Positions 1-8,610 of a DNA stretch of 64,000 bases are shown here, piece after piece. The stretch comes from Methylobacterium currus (GTDB lineage: Bacteria > Pseudomonadota > Alphaproteobacteria > Rhizobiales > Beijerinckiaceae). A model generated the notes under the pieces. The model made no database searches. It worked only from the letters and a program-made list of their open reading frames with translations, and was not told the origin of the DNA. Every line of letters starts with the position of its first letter. Positions within the stretch are counted from its first letter, which is position 1. The translations under genes and the position numbers were made by a program. The DNA is taken from positions 4,829,001-4,893,000 of the forward strand of contig NZ_CP028843.1 in NCBI RefSeq assembly GCF_003058325.1, given 5' to 3'.

Positions 1-2
1 TG

Positions 3-155
3 AAACGTGGCAGCTTCAGCGGGATCGTCGACCTTCAGGCTGCGATCAACCGCTACATCACCGAGCACAACGACAGGCCAAAGCCCTTCGTCTGGACCAA
101 GCCGGCCGCCGCCATCCTCAATGCCGTCAACGGCAACGCTGCACCATCCGAATGA
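3..155 (+). CDS. IS630-type transposase, C-terminal fragment
   Basis: The open frame enters from the left edge and codes for the last 50 residues of a DDE transposase. Near its end it reads NRYITEHNDRPKPFVWTKP, the C-terminal signature of one IS630 subgroup (xEHNxxPKPFxWTK). The catalytic residues lie outside the window. Ten bases after the stop comes the element end GTCAGTGCAC followed by TA at 166-167, as expected for a family that targets and duplicates TA. The 103-bp element at 22889-22991 has the same end. Family assignment is from motif memory; whether the full copy is intact cannot be seen. Confidence 0.8.
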   Translation, partial: KRGSFSGIVDLQAAINRYITEHNDRPKPFVWTKPAAAILNAVNGNAAPSE

Positions 156-167
156 GTCAGTGCACTA

Positions 168-1209
168 GAGCGTCGCCCGATCAGTCTGAAACGTAGCAGT
201 CATTCTGGTATCCGGCTGCATTGATGTAGTTGCGGCACTCCTGCGGCGCGAAGGCGGCGAAGGCTTGCTGGATCGCGTCCTGCAGCGCTTTTACCGTGCG
301 CGCGGCCGCGGTGCGCAGCAACGTCTTGAGCTTGGCGAAGGCCTGCTCGATCGGATTGAACTCCGGGCTGTAGGGCGGCAGGTACACCACCCGCGCGCCG
401 GCCGCCGCGATGGCCTCGCGCACGCCCGCCACCTTGTGGGCCTGGAGGTTGTCGAGGATCACCGTGTCGCCTGGCCGGAGCGCCGGGACCAGAGTGTCGG
501 TGACGTAGTCCAGGAAGCGCCGGCCGTTGGTGGCCCCCTCGAAGATCGCCGTCGCCGTCAGGCCGCTCGTGCGCAGAGCCGCCGTGATAGTGGTGGTCGT
601 GTAGTGCCCGCACGGCATCGGCAGGCGACAGCGCTGGCCGCGCGGGGCCCAGCCATAGCGGCGCGCCATCCGGGTTGAGGCCGCCGTCTCGTCGATGAAC
701 ACCAGATGGTCCGGATCGAGATCGAGTTGGCCCTCGAACCACGCCTGGCGGGCCTCCGCTACGTCCGGACGGTCCTGCTCGGCGGCGTGGAGCGCCCCTT
801 TTTACGGGTGATGCGATGGCGGGCCAGGAAGCGCGACAGGCTGCTGGTGCTGGAGGTGACGCCCTGCTCGGCCAAGGCGTCGCGCAGTTCCGACAGCACG
901 ATGTTGCCGCGCTTCTCGCACAGCCTCAGGATCCGCGAGGCGTGAGCCTCGATGACGTGCGAGCGCTGGTCGCCGCCCATCGGCTTGGGCCGGACGTGGC
1001 CGTCCCGGAGATGACGGGCATGCCAGCGACTGACGCTGGCGGCGCTGACACCGAACCGCTCGCCAGCTTGGCGGCAGGACGCACCCGCTATGACAGCGGA
1101 CACCACACGCTCACGCAGATCGACGGACAAGGGTGAGGTCATCGCTGGCTCCTTCACCCAGCCAACGCCCTAACCAACTTGGCCGTTGCAGGCCGATCGC
1201 ACAGCGCTC
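168..1209 (-). mobile_element. complete IS630-family insertion sequence
   Basis: About 1042 bp, bounded by TA dinucleotides at 166-167 and 1210-1211. The ends are imperfect inverted repeats: the left end begins AGAGCGTCGCCCGATCAG and the reverse complement of the right end begins AGAGCGCTGTGCGATCGG, with further matches beyond. It carries one transposase split over two frames. Its left TA is also the flanking TA of the IS630-type remnant at 1-165, so the two elements are exactly back to back. On the right it joins a broken ORF fragment (1212-1331). Confidence 0.85.
181..1142 (-). CDS. IS630-family transposase, two frames joined by a -1 frameshift
   Basis: The N-terminal frame (start ATG 1142, or GTG 1157; stop near 759) carries a helix-turn-helix domain (CRQAGERFGVSAASVSRW). 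The C-terminal frame (to 181) carries the DDE domain: FIDET, VILDNLQAHK and PEFNPIEQ supply D, D and E. The frames meet around 795-810. There the minus strand reads CGT AAA AAG GGG, and a slip back by one base gives a continuous product running into HAAEQDRPDVAEAR, a sequence typical of the family. The A-run could be a programmed slippery site or a simple mutation. Neighbours are the IS ends only. Confidence 0.8.
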
Positions 1210-1211
1210 TA

Positions 1212-1331
1212 GTGGCCCTTTCCGACGAGCACAACCGCAGCATCCACTCGTTGCTGATCGAGGCTGTCGACAAGCTGCTGGGCAAGCGCCGGAAGAAGCT
1301 GTTCGCGGAGGAGAGCGGGATCAGCCCTTGA
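1212..1331 (+). pseudogene. truncated ribbon-helix-helix-like protein, 3' remnant
   Basis: A 39-codon frame starts right at the right boundary of the IS. It reads SDEHNRSIHSLLIEAVDKLL then a lysine/arginine-rich tail. The pattern resembles the helix region of ribbon-helix-helix antitoxin-like proteins, but the N-terminal strand is missing. I infer the gene was cut by the IS insertions, with the 5' part beyond the window or lost. Too short for firm family assignment. Confidence 0.4.
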
Positions 1332-1573
1332 TCGTCAGGGCGGCGTCACGGGACAAAACGATGAAGGTGAGCCCGGCGCCCCGTAAGGGGAAGATCGCGA
1401 CCCGCCTCGGGTTCGAGCACCCCATGACCGCTGCAAGCTCATCAACCGGAGTAGCTCAGATCCGTGTTGCGCCCGTGTTGCGTGGAGCCGTCGACGGCCC
1501 GGCGTAACTCGTTGTAAAAGCTGCACCCGTGTTACAGGCAATTGCAACACGTTTCGACAGACTAGCGGACACG
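1332..1573. other. non-coding spacer between RHH remnant and tRNA-Met terminator
   Basis: No supported gene. The stretch holds three related short words (CGTGTTGCG twice near 1461-1481 and CCGTGTTAC near 1529) and one reversed copy (GCAACACG, 1544-1551). They could be remnants of an integration site next to the tRNA, but no second copy of the tRNA end is visible, so this is only noted. Confidence 0.3.
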
Positions 1574-1606
1574 AAAAAGCCCGCTAAATCATTGACCGAG
1601 CGGGCT
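1574..1606 (-). terminator. intrinsic terminator of tRNA-Met
   Basis: On the minus strand an 8-bp stem (AGCCCGCT / AGCGGGCT) closes a 13-nt loop and is followed by TTTTT. It lies 8 nt after the tRNA 3' end. Confidence 0.85.
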
Positions 1607-1613
1607 AAACGGG

Positions 1614-1690
1614 TGGTAGCGGAGGAGGGATTTGAACCCCCGACACAAGGATTATGATTCCTCTGCTCTGACCAACTGAGCTACTCCGCC
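1614..1690 (-). tRNA. tRNA-Met(CAT), elongator type
   Basis: The 77-nt minus-strand sequence folds as a cloverleaf: acceptor GGCGGAG with CTCCGCT, D-arm GCTC/GAGC, anticodon stem GAGGA/TCCTT around loop ATCATAA (anticodon CAT), T-loop TTCAAAT, and an encoded CCA at 1614-1616. The first acceptor pair is G-T. Elongator rather than initiator is inferred from the absence of the three G-C pairs of the initiator anticodon stem. A terminator follows at once. Confidence 0.92.
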
Positions 1691-1814
1691 GCGCGGTGGC
1701 CGGTTCGTGTCCGGCTCTGCGGTGGCGCGGATATAGGGGGAGGCGGCGGGCCCTGTCAAGGAACCGTCGCAGGTCTTTTCGCGCCCCGTTGGTCACAGCG
1801 AGGCGCGAGCGGAC

Positions 1815-3035
1815 TCAGAGCGTGTCGCCCAGGATCTCGGCGACCTGGGGGATGTCCTTGTCGCCGCGGCCGGAGAGGTTCACGACCATCAGGTGGTCGC
1901 GCGGCAGGCGGGGGGCGAGCTCCGTGACCTTGGCCAGCGCGTGGGCGGGCTCGAGGGCCGGGATGATGCCCTCCATCAGCGAGCAGAGCCGGAATGCCTC
2001 CAGGGTCTCCGTATCCGTGGCCGACAGGTAGGTGACGCGGCCCATCTCGTGCAACCAGGCGTGCTCCGGGCCGATCCCCGGATAGTCGAGGCCGGCGGAG
2101 ATCGAGTGCGCGTCGGCGATCTGGCCGTCGCCGTCCATCAGCAGGTAGGTGCGGTTGCCGTGCAGAACGCCGGGCTTGCCGCCGGTGAGCGAGGCGGCGT
2201 GCAGGCCGCTCGACACGCCGTGGCCGGCCGCCTCGACGCCGTAGATCGCCACCTCGCGGTCGTCGAGGAAGGGGTGGAACAGCCCCATGGCGTTCGAGCC
2301 GCCGCCGATGCAGGCGATGAGCGAGTCCGGCAGGCGGCCCTCCTGCTCCAGCATCTGCGCCTTGGTCTCGACGCCGATGATGGACTGGAAGTCGCGCACC
2401 ATCGCCGGGTAGGGATGCGGACCCGCCACCGTGCCGATGCAGTAGAAGGTGTCGGCGACGTTGGTGACCCAGTCGCGCAGGGCCTCGTTCATCGCGTCCT
2501 TGAGGGTGCGGGTGCCGGATTCGACCGGCACCACCTCGGCGCCGAGCATCTTCATCCGGAACACGTTCGGCTTCTGCCGCTCGACATCGACCGCGCCCAT
2601 GTAGACGACGCATTTGAGGCCGAAGCGGGCGCAGAGCGTCGCGGTGGCGACGCCGTGCTGGCCCGCCCCCGTCTCGGCGATGATCCGCGGCTTGCCCATG
2701 CGCCGGGCGAGCAGGATCTGGCCGAGCACGTTGTTCACCTTGTGCGAGCCGGTGTGGTTCAGCTCCTCGCGCTTGAAGTAGATCTTCGCGCCGCCGAGGT
2801 ACTCGGACAGCCGCTCGGCGAAGTAGAGCGGGCTCGGCCGGCCGACATAATGGGTGAGGTAGCCGGTCATCTCGGCCTGGAAGGCGGGATCGGCCTTGGC
2901 CGCAGCATAGGCCTCCTCCAGGGCGAGGATGTTCGGCATCAGCGTCTCGGCCACGAAGCGGCCGCCGAAAATGCCGAAGCGGCCGCGCTCGTCGGGGCCG
3001 GTGCGGAACGAGTTCGGGGTCTGGAGAGCGGTCAC
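1815..3035 (-). CDS. trpB: tryptophan synthase beta chain
   Basis: TrpB (406 aa, usual length) condenses indole with L-serine to tryptophan, using pyridoxal phosphate, in an alpha2-beta2 complex. The PLP lysine is K99 in HTGSHKVNN, the catalytic glutamate is E121 in ETGAGQHG, and the phosphate-binding loop GGGSNAMG starts at 244. The start is GTG at 3035; no better ATG is near. It lies 57 bp after trpF in one operon on the minus strand. The usual next gene, trpA, does not follow; tRNA-Met and insertion sequences do. A trpA partner must be elsewhere. Confidence 0.97.
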   Translation of the reverse strand: MTALQTPNSFRTGPDERGRFGIFGGRFVAETLMPNILALEEAYAAAKADPAFQAEMTGYLTHYVGRPSPLYFAERLSEYLGGAKIYFKREELNHTGSHKVNNVLGQILLARRMGKPRIIAETGAGQHGVATATLCARFGLKCVVYMGAVDVERQKPNVFRMKMLGAEVVPVESGTRTLKDAMNEALRDWVTNVADTFYCIGTVAGPHPYPAMVRDFQSIIGVETKAQMLEQEGRLPDSLIACIGGGSNAMGLFHPFLDDREVAIYGVEAAGHGVSSGLHAASLTGGKPGVLHGNRTYLLMDGDGQIADAHSISAGLDYPGIGPEHAWLHEMGRVTYLSATDTETLEAFRLCSLMEGIIPALEPAHALAKVTELAPRLPRDHLMVVNLSGRGDKDIPQVAEILGDTL

Positions 3036-3092
3036 GGCTGGAACTCTTCGTGTCTGAGAGGTTTAGGGGGGTCACGTCCTCGGCGGCGGGGC

Positions 3093-3833
3093 TTACGCCC
3101 TTCGGGCCACGCGAGCAATTTGCGGTTCGGACGCAGCCCCTGCGGCGGCTTTGTCTGCGCCTGCGGCAGCCTTGTCTGCGCCCGCGGCAGCCTTGGCTGC
3201 CGCCACGAAGGCGGCGATGCGGTCCGGGTCCTTGCGGCCGGGGCCGGCTTCGACGCCCGACGAGACGTCGACCGCCTGCGCCGCCGTCACCGCCAGGGCC
3301 TCGGCGACGGTCTCAGGGGTCAGTCCGCCGGAGAGCATGAACGGGTGGTCGCGGCCACGGCCTGCGAGCAGGGACCAGTCGAAGGCGTGGCCGTTGCCGC
3401 CGGGCAGGACCGCGCCGGGGGCGGGCTTGGCGTCGAAGAGCAGCCGGTCGGCGATTCCGGCGTAACGGGCGGCGCGGGCGAGGTCGTCGGCGGTGGCGAT
3501 GCCGAGCGCCTTCATCACCGGGCGGCCGGTGCGGGCCTTCACGGCCGCCACGCGCTCCGGGCTCTCCGTGCCGTGGAGTTGCAGCCAGTCCGGGTCGAGG
3601 GCCGCGAGCACCGCCTCGACGAGGGCATCGTCGGGATCGACCAGCAGGGCGACGCGCTCGGCCCGGCCGCGGGCCTGCCGCGACAGGGCCGCGCCGAGGG
3701 TCAGGTCGACATGGCGCGGGCTCTTCGGGAAATGCACGAGGCCGATCATGTCGGCGCCAGCGGCCAGCGACGCCTCCAGCGTCTCCGGCGTGCTGAGGCC
3801 GCAGATCTTGACGAGTGTGGGAGCAAACGACAT
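3093..3833 (-). CDS. trpF: N-(5'-phosphoribosyl)anthranilate isomerase
   Basis: TrpF isomerises phosphoribosylanthranilate in tryptophan synthesis. The (beta/alpha)8 barrel shows catalytic C11 in KICG, FDAK at 133-136, the phosphate loop LSGGL at 167-171 and DVSSGVE at 189-195. At 246 aa it is about 25-30 residues longer than usual. The excess is a C-terminal tail with three 7-residue copies, AAAGADK, AAAGADK and AAAGAAS (215-235), that lies outside the barrel. Part of a minus-strand series ihfB-lapA-cyclodeaminase-trpF-trpB. Confidence 0.95.
   Translation of the reverse strand: MSFAPTLVKICGLSTPETLEASLAAGADMIGLVHFPKSPRHVDLTLGAALSRQARGRAERVALLVDPDDALVEAVLAALDPDWLQLHGTESPERVAAVKARTGRPVMKALGIATADDLARAARYAGIADRLLFDAKPAPGAVLPGGNGHAFDWSLLAGRGRDHPFMLSGGLTPETVAEALAVTAAQAVDVSSGVEAGPGRKDPDRIAAFVAAAKAAAGADKAAAGADKAAAGAASEPQIARVARRA
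3129..3191 (-). repeat. three tandem 21-bp units in the 3' end of trpF
   Basis: Three in-frame 21-bp units encode AAAGADK/AAAGADK/AAAGAAS. They are near identical on the DNA level, which suggests recent expansion by slippage. The tail is beyond the conserved barrel, so copy number may vary between strains. Confidence 0.8.
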
Positions 3834-3881
3834 CCGCTCCCTATACGCCGATCCGCCCGCGCCCGCACGTGCCGCGGAGTC

Positions 3882-4820
3882 TCAAGGGTTCCGCGTCAGG
3901 CTCTCCCACACTGCGGCGGCGGCGGCGAGGTCCTCGATCGCGGCGCCGACCGACTTGAACACCGTGATCGCCTCTGGGCTCGGCCGCCCGGGCGCCTCAC
4001 CGCGGCACAGGGACGCGAGGTCGCCCGCCACCGCCTCCGGCGTCAGCGCTCCGGACGCGATCGCCACGGCCACGTCACCGCCCTTCCTGAGGGCGTCGGG
4101 CGTGTCGACATAGACCGGCCCGCGCTGGAGGGCCTCGTCGTCGGCCTCGCGCATCGTGGGCGTGAAGGCACCGACGAGGTCGAGATGGGCGCCGGGCCGC
4201 AGCCAGGCACCGCGCACCAGCGGCTCGGTCGAGAGGGTGGCGCAGGAGACGAGATCCGCTTCCCCCACCGCCGCCGCGAGGTCGGTGACGGGGTGAGCGT
4301 CGATGCCCTCCGCGACGAGGATCGCCGCCAGGCGCTCGGCGCCTTCCGGCCGGCGATTCCACACCGCGACGTCGCGGATCGGCCGCACCGCGGCATGCGC
4401 CCGCACGAGGAAGGGGGCGAGCGCACCGGACCCCACCATCACCATCCGGGCGGCATCGGCCCGGGCGAGGTGGCGGGCGGCGAGGGCCGAGGCGGCCGCG
4501 GTGCGCCACAGGGTCAGGCGGGCGCCGTCGAGGAGGGCCAGCGGCCGGCCGTCGCGCCCGTCGCAGAGCAGGACCCCGCCCTGGATCGTGTCGAGGCCCC
4601 TGGCCGGGTTGCCCGGGAAGAGGGTCAGGATCTTGACCCCGACATAGTCGGCCGTCCAGGCCGGCATCAGCAGCAGCGAGGCCCCGTCGGGGGCGGTCTC
4701 GATCGCGTGGTGATGGCGCGTCGGCGCCGTCGCGCCGGCCCGGAAGGCCGCCGCGAGGGCATCGATCATCCGGAGCGGGGTCAGCGCCGCGTCGATCTCG
4801 GCCTCGCCGATCAGGCGCAT
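3882..4820 (-). CDS. ornithine cyclodeaminase / mu-crystallin family protein
   Basis: A 312-aa protein of the OCD/mu-crystallin family of NAD(P)-linked enzymes acting on amino or imino acids. Seen: an N-terminal substrate domain with KILTLFPGN near 83, a family block TIQGGVLLCDGRDGRPLALLDG then LTLWRTAAASALAA, and a Rossmann motif VMVGSGALAPFL near 127-138. The substrate cannot be read: members include ornithine cyclodeaminase, alanine dehydrogenase and ketimine reductase. Its start lies 1 bp past the lapA stop, so the two are translationally coupled, and trpF follows after 48 bp. Its place between lapA and trpF is not the usual order. Confidence 0.85.
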   Translation of the reverse strand: MRLIGEAEIDAALTPLRMIDALAAAFRAGATAPTRHHHAIETAPDGASLLLMPAWTADYVGVKILTLFPGNPARGLDTIQGGVLLCDGRDGRPLALLDGARLTLWRTAAASALAARHLARADAARMVMVGSGALAPFLVRAHAAVRPIRDVAVWNRRPEGAERLAAILVAEGIDAHPVTDLAAAVGEADLVSCATLSTEPLVRGAWLRPGAHLDLVGAFTPTMREADDEALQRGPVYVDTPDALRKGGDVAVAIASGALTPEAVAGDLASLCRGEAPGRPSPEAITVFKSVGAAIEDLAAAAAVWESLTRNP

Positions 4821-4821
4821 C

Positions 4822-5172
4822 TCAGGCGCGGCTGACCGGAGCCGGCAGCGCGGTGCGGCCCGGGGCGTTGGCCGAGGCGGTCTGGCGCAGGCGCTCGGCC
4901 TCGTTGCGCAGCCGGGCGAGCTCGCGGCCCTTGGCGCGCCGGTCGCGGCGGGTGTCGCCCTGGCCGAGCCAGGAGCCGATGCCGCCGACCACGATGCCGA
5001 CGGCCACCGCGGCGAAGATCAGCGCGTAGAGCGGCATCGGCATGCTGAAGGCCGGCGTGCCGTTGGAGAACGGATCGAAGGACAGCATCACCGGCTGGCG
5101 GTTGGCCACCGCCAGCAGCACGACCACGATCGCGATGGGCAGCAGGATCAGGCCCTTGAGGAAGCGGATCAT
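4822..5172 (-). CDS. lapA: LapA-domain (DUF1049) inner membrane protein
   Basis: A 116-aa protein with two hydrophobic segments (about residues 5-23 and 47-69), then a charged, probably coiled-coil cytoplasmic tail (RRDRRAKGRELARLRNEAERL). This is the layout of LapA-domain proteins, which in gammaproteobacteria help control LPS assembly. The ihfB-lapA-trpF order is common in alphaproteobacteria. Here the next gene is the OCD-like protein, 1 bp away. Function in this organism is inferred from the family. Confidence 0.8.
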   Translation of the reverse strand: MIRFLKGLILLPIAIVVVLLAVANRQPVMLSFDPFSNGTPAFSMPMPLYALIFAAVAVGIVVGGIGSWLGQGDTRRDRRAKGRELARLRNEAERLRQTASANAPGRTALPAPVSRA

Positions 5173-5295
5173 CGGGAAACCCGGTCTTTCGTCGGTGATG
5201 CGGAAGGGGAGCGGGACCGCCGGACGGAAGACCCGTGCGGCAAATGTCGTGTGGCAAGTGTAACGCGCGCCGGCCCCGGGGCCAGGGGCGATCCG

Positions 5296-5622
5296 TCAGC
5301 TCGCCGCAGCCTCGGCCCGGCTCGGCTCGTCGGCGCCGATCCCGGCGGCGTTCAGGCGCAGGCGCATCTCCTTGCCGGTCTTGAAGACCGGGATCGCCTT
5401 CTCGGCCACCGCCACGGCGGCGCCGGTGCGCGGGTTGCGGCCGCGCCGTGCCTCCCGGCGCTTGACCGAGAAGGCGCCGAAGCCGCGCAGCTCGACCCGG
5501 TCGCCCCGGGCGAGGGCGTCCGCGATCGTGTCCAGGATGGCGTTGACGATGTTCTCGACGTCGCGCTGATACAGGTGCGGGTTCTGCTCGGCGATCTTGA
5601 GCACCAGCTCGGACTTGATCAT
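5296..5622 (-). CDS. ihfB: integration host factor beta subunit
   Basis: IHF-beta pairs with IHF-alpha to bend DNA at specific sites. The 108-aa protein has the HU/IHF fold with [20 protein letters not shown] at about 43-62 and the DNA-intercalating arm RNPRTGAAV (62-70). MIKSEL at the N terminus is typical of the beta chain. It has a short alanine-rich C-terminal extension ([13 protein letters not shown]). It sits between sppA and lapA in the same orientation. Confidence 0.95.
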   Translation of the reverse strand: MIKSELVLKIAEQNPHLYQRDVENIVNAILDTIADALARGDRVELRGFGAFSVKRREARRGRNPRTGAAVAVAEKAIPVFKTGKEMRLRLNAAGIGADEPSRAEAAAS

Positions 5623-5689
5623 GGGCGGTATGGTCTCGACTGAGGCGGGGCCGGCCGGGGGGGAGGCGCGAGAGGCTTTTTCCGAGCTT

Positions 5690-6646
5690 TTACGGCCGCC
5701 AGACCGCCAGCAGGCCGCCCTGGGTCAGGCTCTCCGTCTCGGCGCCGGCCTGCCGCAGCCGCGCGGCGAGGTCGTCGTAGCCGAGGAGCCCGGCACTGAA
5801 GGCCGCGGCCGAGAACAGGCCGAAGCGGTTGTCGGAGCGCGGCTTCCAGTCCCGCACCGGCAGGTCCTTGGCCACGCCCTTCTCGCGCTCGAGCCACGCG
5901 ACGGCCTGGCGTTCGCTGCCGGTCTCGTCGATCAGGCCGAGGGGTACGCTCTGGCGGCCGCTGAACACCCGTCCGTCGGCCACCGCCTTGATCTGGTCCG
6001 GATTCATCTTGCGGCGCTCGGCCACCAGGTCCTTGAACCAGCCGAAGGTGTCGCCGACGATCGCCTGCAGGGCGGCGCGGGCCTCCGGCGGGGTCGGGTG
6101 GAAGCCGCTCGGCTCGGCCTTGAGCGGCGAGGACTTGATCTCCTCCACCTTCACCCCGGCCTTGTCGAGGAGGCCGGAGAGGTCAGGATATTGGAACAGC
6201 ACGCCGATCGAGCCGACCAGCGCGGTCTCGCGCGCCACGATGTGGTCGGCGGCGATCGCCGTGATGTAGGCGCCCGAAGCCGCCGTGCCGTCGACGAAGG
6301 CGACGACCGGCTTCTTCTCGGCGAGCTGCCTCAGGTTGCGAAAAAGCTCTTCCGAGCCGGTGGTGGTGCCGCCCGGCGAGTTGATCGACACGACGACGCC
6401 CGAGACGGCGCTCGAGTCGCCGACGCGCTTCATCAGCTCGCGGGTCTTCTCGCTGCCGGCGATGAAGCCGTCGATGCTGATGCGGGCGATCTGCGGCGTG
6501 ACGGCGGAGAGCCCCCTGCCCCCGGCCGCCCGCCAGCCGACGGCGCCGGCGGCGACGATCAGCGCCCCGACCCCGATCGCGCGCCAGACAGACAGCTTCC
6601 GGCGCAAGGAGCGCCGGTCGAGGAGAAGTTCGGCATCGATGGCCAT
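5690..6646 (-). CDS. sppA: signal peptide peptidase SppA, short (36K) type
   Basis: SppA is a membrane-bound S49 serine protease that digests cleaved signal peptides. One N-terminal membrane segment (about 22-40) precedes a single S49 domain. The expected Ser-Lys dyad is present: S124 in DGTAASGAY and K176 in SPLKAEPSG, 52 residues apart as in the Bacillus enzyme. INSPGGT (88-94) forms the substrate-binding strand. At 318 aa it is the short form. It follows rpsA after a 251-bp gap holding a terminator, and precedes ihfB by 67 bp. Confidence 0.93.
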   Translation of the reverse strand: MAIDAELLLDRRSLRRKLSVWRAIGVGALIVAAGAVGWRAAGGRGLSAVTPQIARISIDGFIAGSEKTRELMKRVGDSSAVSGVVVSINSPGGTTTGSEELFRNLRQLAEKKPVVAFVDGTAASGAYITAIAADHIVARETALVGSIGVLFQYPDLSGLLDKAGVKVEEIKSSPLKAEPSGFHPTPPEARAALQAIVGDTFGWFKDLVAERRKMNPDQIKAVADGRVFSGRQSVPLGLIDETGSERQAVAWLEREKGVAKDLPVRDWKPRSDNRFGLFSAAAFSAGLLGYDDLAARLRQAGAETESLTQGGLLAVWRP

Positions 6647-6818
6647 GCGGCGCCCGTATCCTGGTCAGAACTCCGGAAGGCGGCACGGCCGCGGGTCGTT
6701 TCCCGCAAGTCCTTGGCGCGCCTCGCTCCCGGCGTGTTCTACCCCCGGCCGTCGCGCAGCGGCAAGAGCGGGAATGGCGGCATCCCCCTCCCCGATCGCG
6801 GTAATTCGGACATGAGAA

Positions 6819-6849
6819 CGCCCGCGCGGGAGGCTTTCCCGCGCGGGCG
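6819..6849 (-). terminator. terminator-like hairpin after rpsA
   Basis: A perfect 13-bp GC stem closes a 5-nt loop 49 bp after the rpsA stop. On the minus strand it is followed by GTTCTC, so the T-tract is weak. Confidence 0.6.
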
Positions 6850-6897
6850 CTCGATCTCCATGGGGGGTTCCCGGGCCCGTAGGACCCGGGACGTCCC

Positions 6898-8610
6898 TTA
6901 CTTCTTGTCGCCGGCCCGAGCCTTGAGGGCCGCGCCGAGGATGTCGCCGAGCGAGGCGCCCGAATCGGCGGAGCCGTACTGGGCGATCGCCTCCTTCTCC
7001 TCGGCCATCTCGAGGGCCTTGATGGAGAGCTGGACGCGGCGGGCCTTGCGGTCGAACTGCGTCACGCGCGCATCGACCTTCTCGCCGGCGGCGAAGCGCT
7101 CGGGGCGCTGGTCGTTGCGCTCGCGGGCGAGGTCGGCCCGGCGGATGAAGGCCTGGAGGTCGGAATCGACGATCTTGACCTCGATGCCGGAGTCCTTGAC
7201 CTCGAGCACCTCGCAGGTGACCACCTGGCCCTTGCGGATGCCCTCACCCGCATCGGCGAAGGGATCGCCGGCGAGCTGCTTGATGCCGAGCGAGATGCGC
7301 TCCTTCTCGACGTCGACGTCGAGAACCTGGGCGCGCACCACGTCGCCCTTCTTGAACTCGTCGATGACCTGCTCGCCCGGACGGTTCCAGTCGAGGTCCG
7401 AGAGGTGGACCATGCCGTCGACGTCGCCCTCGAGACCGATGAACAGACCGAACTCGGTCTTGTTCTTGACCTCGCCCTCGACCTCGGTGCCCGGCGGGTG
7501 CTTCTCGGAGAAGGCCTCCCACGGGTTCTGCAGGGTCTGCTTCAGGCCGAGCGAGATGCGGCGCTTGACCGGATCGACCTCCAGGATCTGAACCTCGACC
7601 TCCTGGGAGGTGGAGACGATCTTGCCCGGATGGACGTTCTTCTTGGTCCAGCTCATCTCCGAGACGTGGATCAGGCCCTCGATCCCCGGCTCCAGCTCCA
7701 CGAAGGCGCCGTAATCGGTGATGTTGGTCACGCGGCCCTTGAGCTTGGCGTTGACCGGGTAGCGGGCGGCGATGCCCTCCCACGGATCGGCCAGGAGCTG
7801 CTTGATGCCGAGCGAGATGCGGTGCGTCTCGTGGTTGATCTTGATGATCTTGACCTTGACGGTCTGGCCGATGTTGACCACCTCGGACGGGTGGTTGACG
7901 CGGCGCCACGCCATGTCGGTGACGTGCAGCAGGCCGTCGATGCCGCCGAGGTCGACGAACGCACCGTACTCGGTGATGTTCTTGACCACGCCGTCGATGA
8001 CCTGACCCTCTTCGAGGTTTGCCACCAGCTCGGAGCGCTGCTCGGCCCGGCTCTCCTCGAGCACGGTGCGGCGCGACACCACGATGTTGCCGCGGCGGCG
8101 GTCCATCTTGAGGATCTGGAACGGCTGCGGCGTGCCCATCAGCGGGGTGACGTCGCGGACCGGACGGATATCGACCTGCGAGCGCGGCAGGAACGCCACG
8201 GCGCCGTCGAGGTCGACGGTGTAGCCGCCCTTGACCTGGTTGAAGATCGTGCCGGTGACGCGCTCGTTGTTCTCGAACGCCTTCTCGAGCTTGACCCAGC
8301 TCTCCTCGCGGCGCGCCTTGTCGCGCGAGATGACGGCCTCGCCCAGCGCGTTCTCGATGCGGTCGACGTAGACCTCGACCTCGTCGCCGACTCCGATCGG
8401 CTGGTCACGGCCGGGGCCCGTGAATTCCTTGAGGGCGACGCGGCCCTCGGTCTTGGCCCCGATGTCGATGACGGCGACGTCCTTCTCGATCGCCACCACC
8501 CGACCCTTGACCACGGAGCCTTCCGTGATCTCGTGCTCCCGGAACGACTCTTCCAGGAGGGCGGCGAAATCCTCGCGGCTCGACGCGGCGCCTTGCAAAC
8601 CTGCGGACAT
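6898..8610 (-). CDS. rpsA: 30S ribosomal protein S1
   Basis: S1 (570 aa) binds mRNA and helps load it on the 30S subunit. Six OB-fold S1 motifs can be followed, with repeated GAFVDLGGIDGLLHVTDMAW-type and GLIHVSEMSW-type blocks separated by RISLGxKQL linkers; the first and last repeats diverge, as usual. ATG at 8610 is preceded on the minus strand by AAGGAGCATCA. In many relatives cmk lies directly upstream; here a 600-bp gap and a divergent molybdenum hydroxylase are found instead. Confidence 0.97.
   Translation of the reverse strand: MSAGLQGAASSREDFAALLEESFREHEITEGSVVKGRVVAIEKDVAVIDIGAKTEGRVALKEFTGPGRDQPIGVGDEVEVYVDRIENALGEAVISRDKARREESWVKLEKAFENNERVTGTIFNQVKGGYTVDLDGAVAFLPRSQVDIRPVRDVTPLMGTPQPFQILKMDRRRGNIVVSRRTVLEESRAEQRSELVANLEEGQVIDGVVKNITEYGAFVDLGGIDGLLHVTDMAWRRVNHPSEVVNIGQTVKVKIIKINHETHRISLGIKQLLADPWEGIAARYPVNAKLKGRVTNITDYGAFVELEPGIEGLIHVSEMSWTKKNVHPGKIVSTSQEVEVQILEVDPVKRRISLGLKQTLQNPWEAFSEKHPPGTEVEGEVKNKTEFGLFIGLEGDVDGMVHLSDLDWNRPGEQVIDEFKKGDVVRAQVLDVDVEKERISLGIKQLAGDPFADAGEGIRKGQVVTCEVLEVKDSGIEVKIVDSDLQAFIRRADLARERNDQRPERFAAGEKVDARVTQFDRKARRVQLSIKALEMAEEKEAIAQYGSADSGASLGDILGAALKARAGDKK

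Noticed and set aside
1605..1796. Minus-strand frame with SSSVGQSRGIIILVSGVQIP
   Set aside because: A translation of tRNA-Met, another common artefact.
1893..4835. 980-codon plus-strand open frame opposite trpB, trpF and the cyclodeaminase-like gene
   Set aside because: It is the antisense shadow of three recognised genes in high-GC DNA. The product is rich in Arg, Gly, Ala and Leu with no domain.
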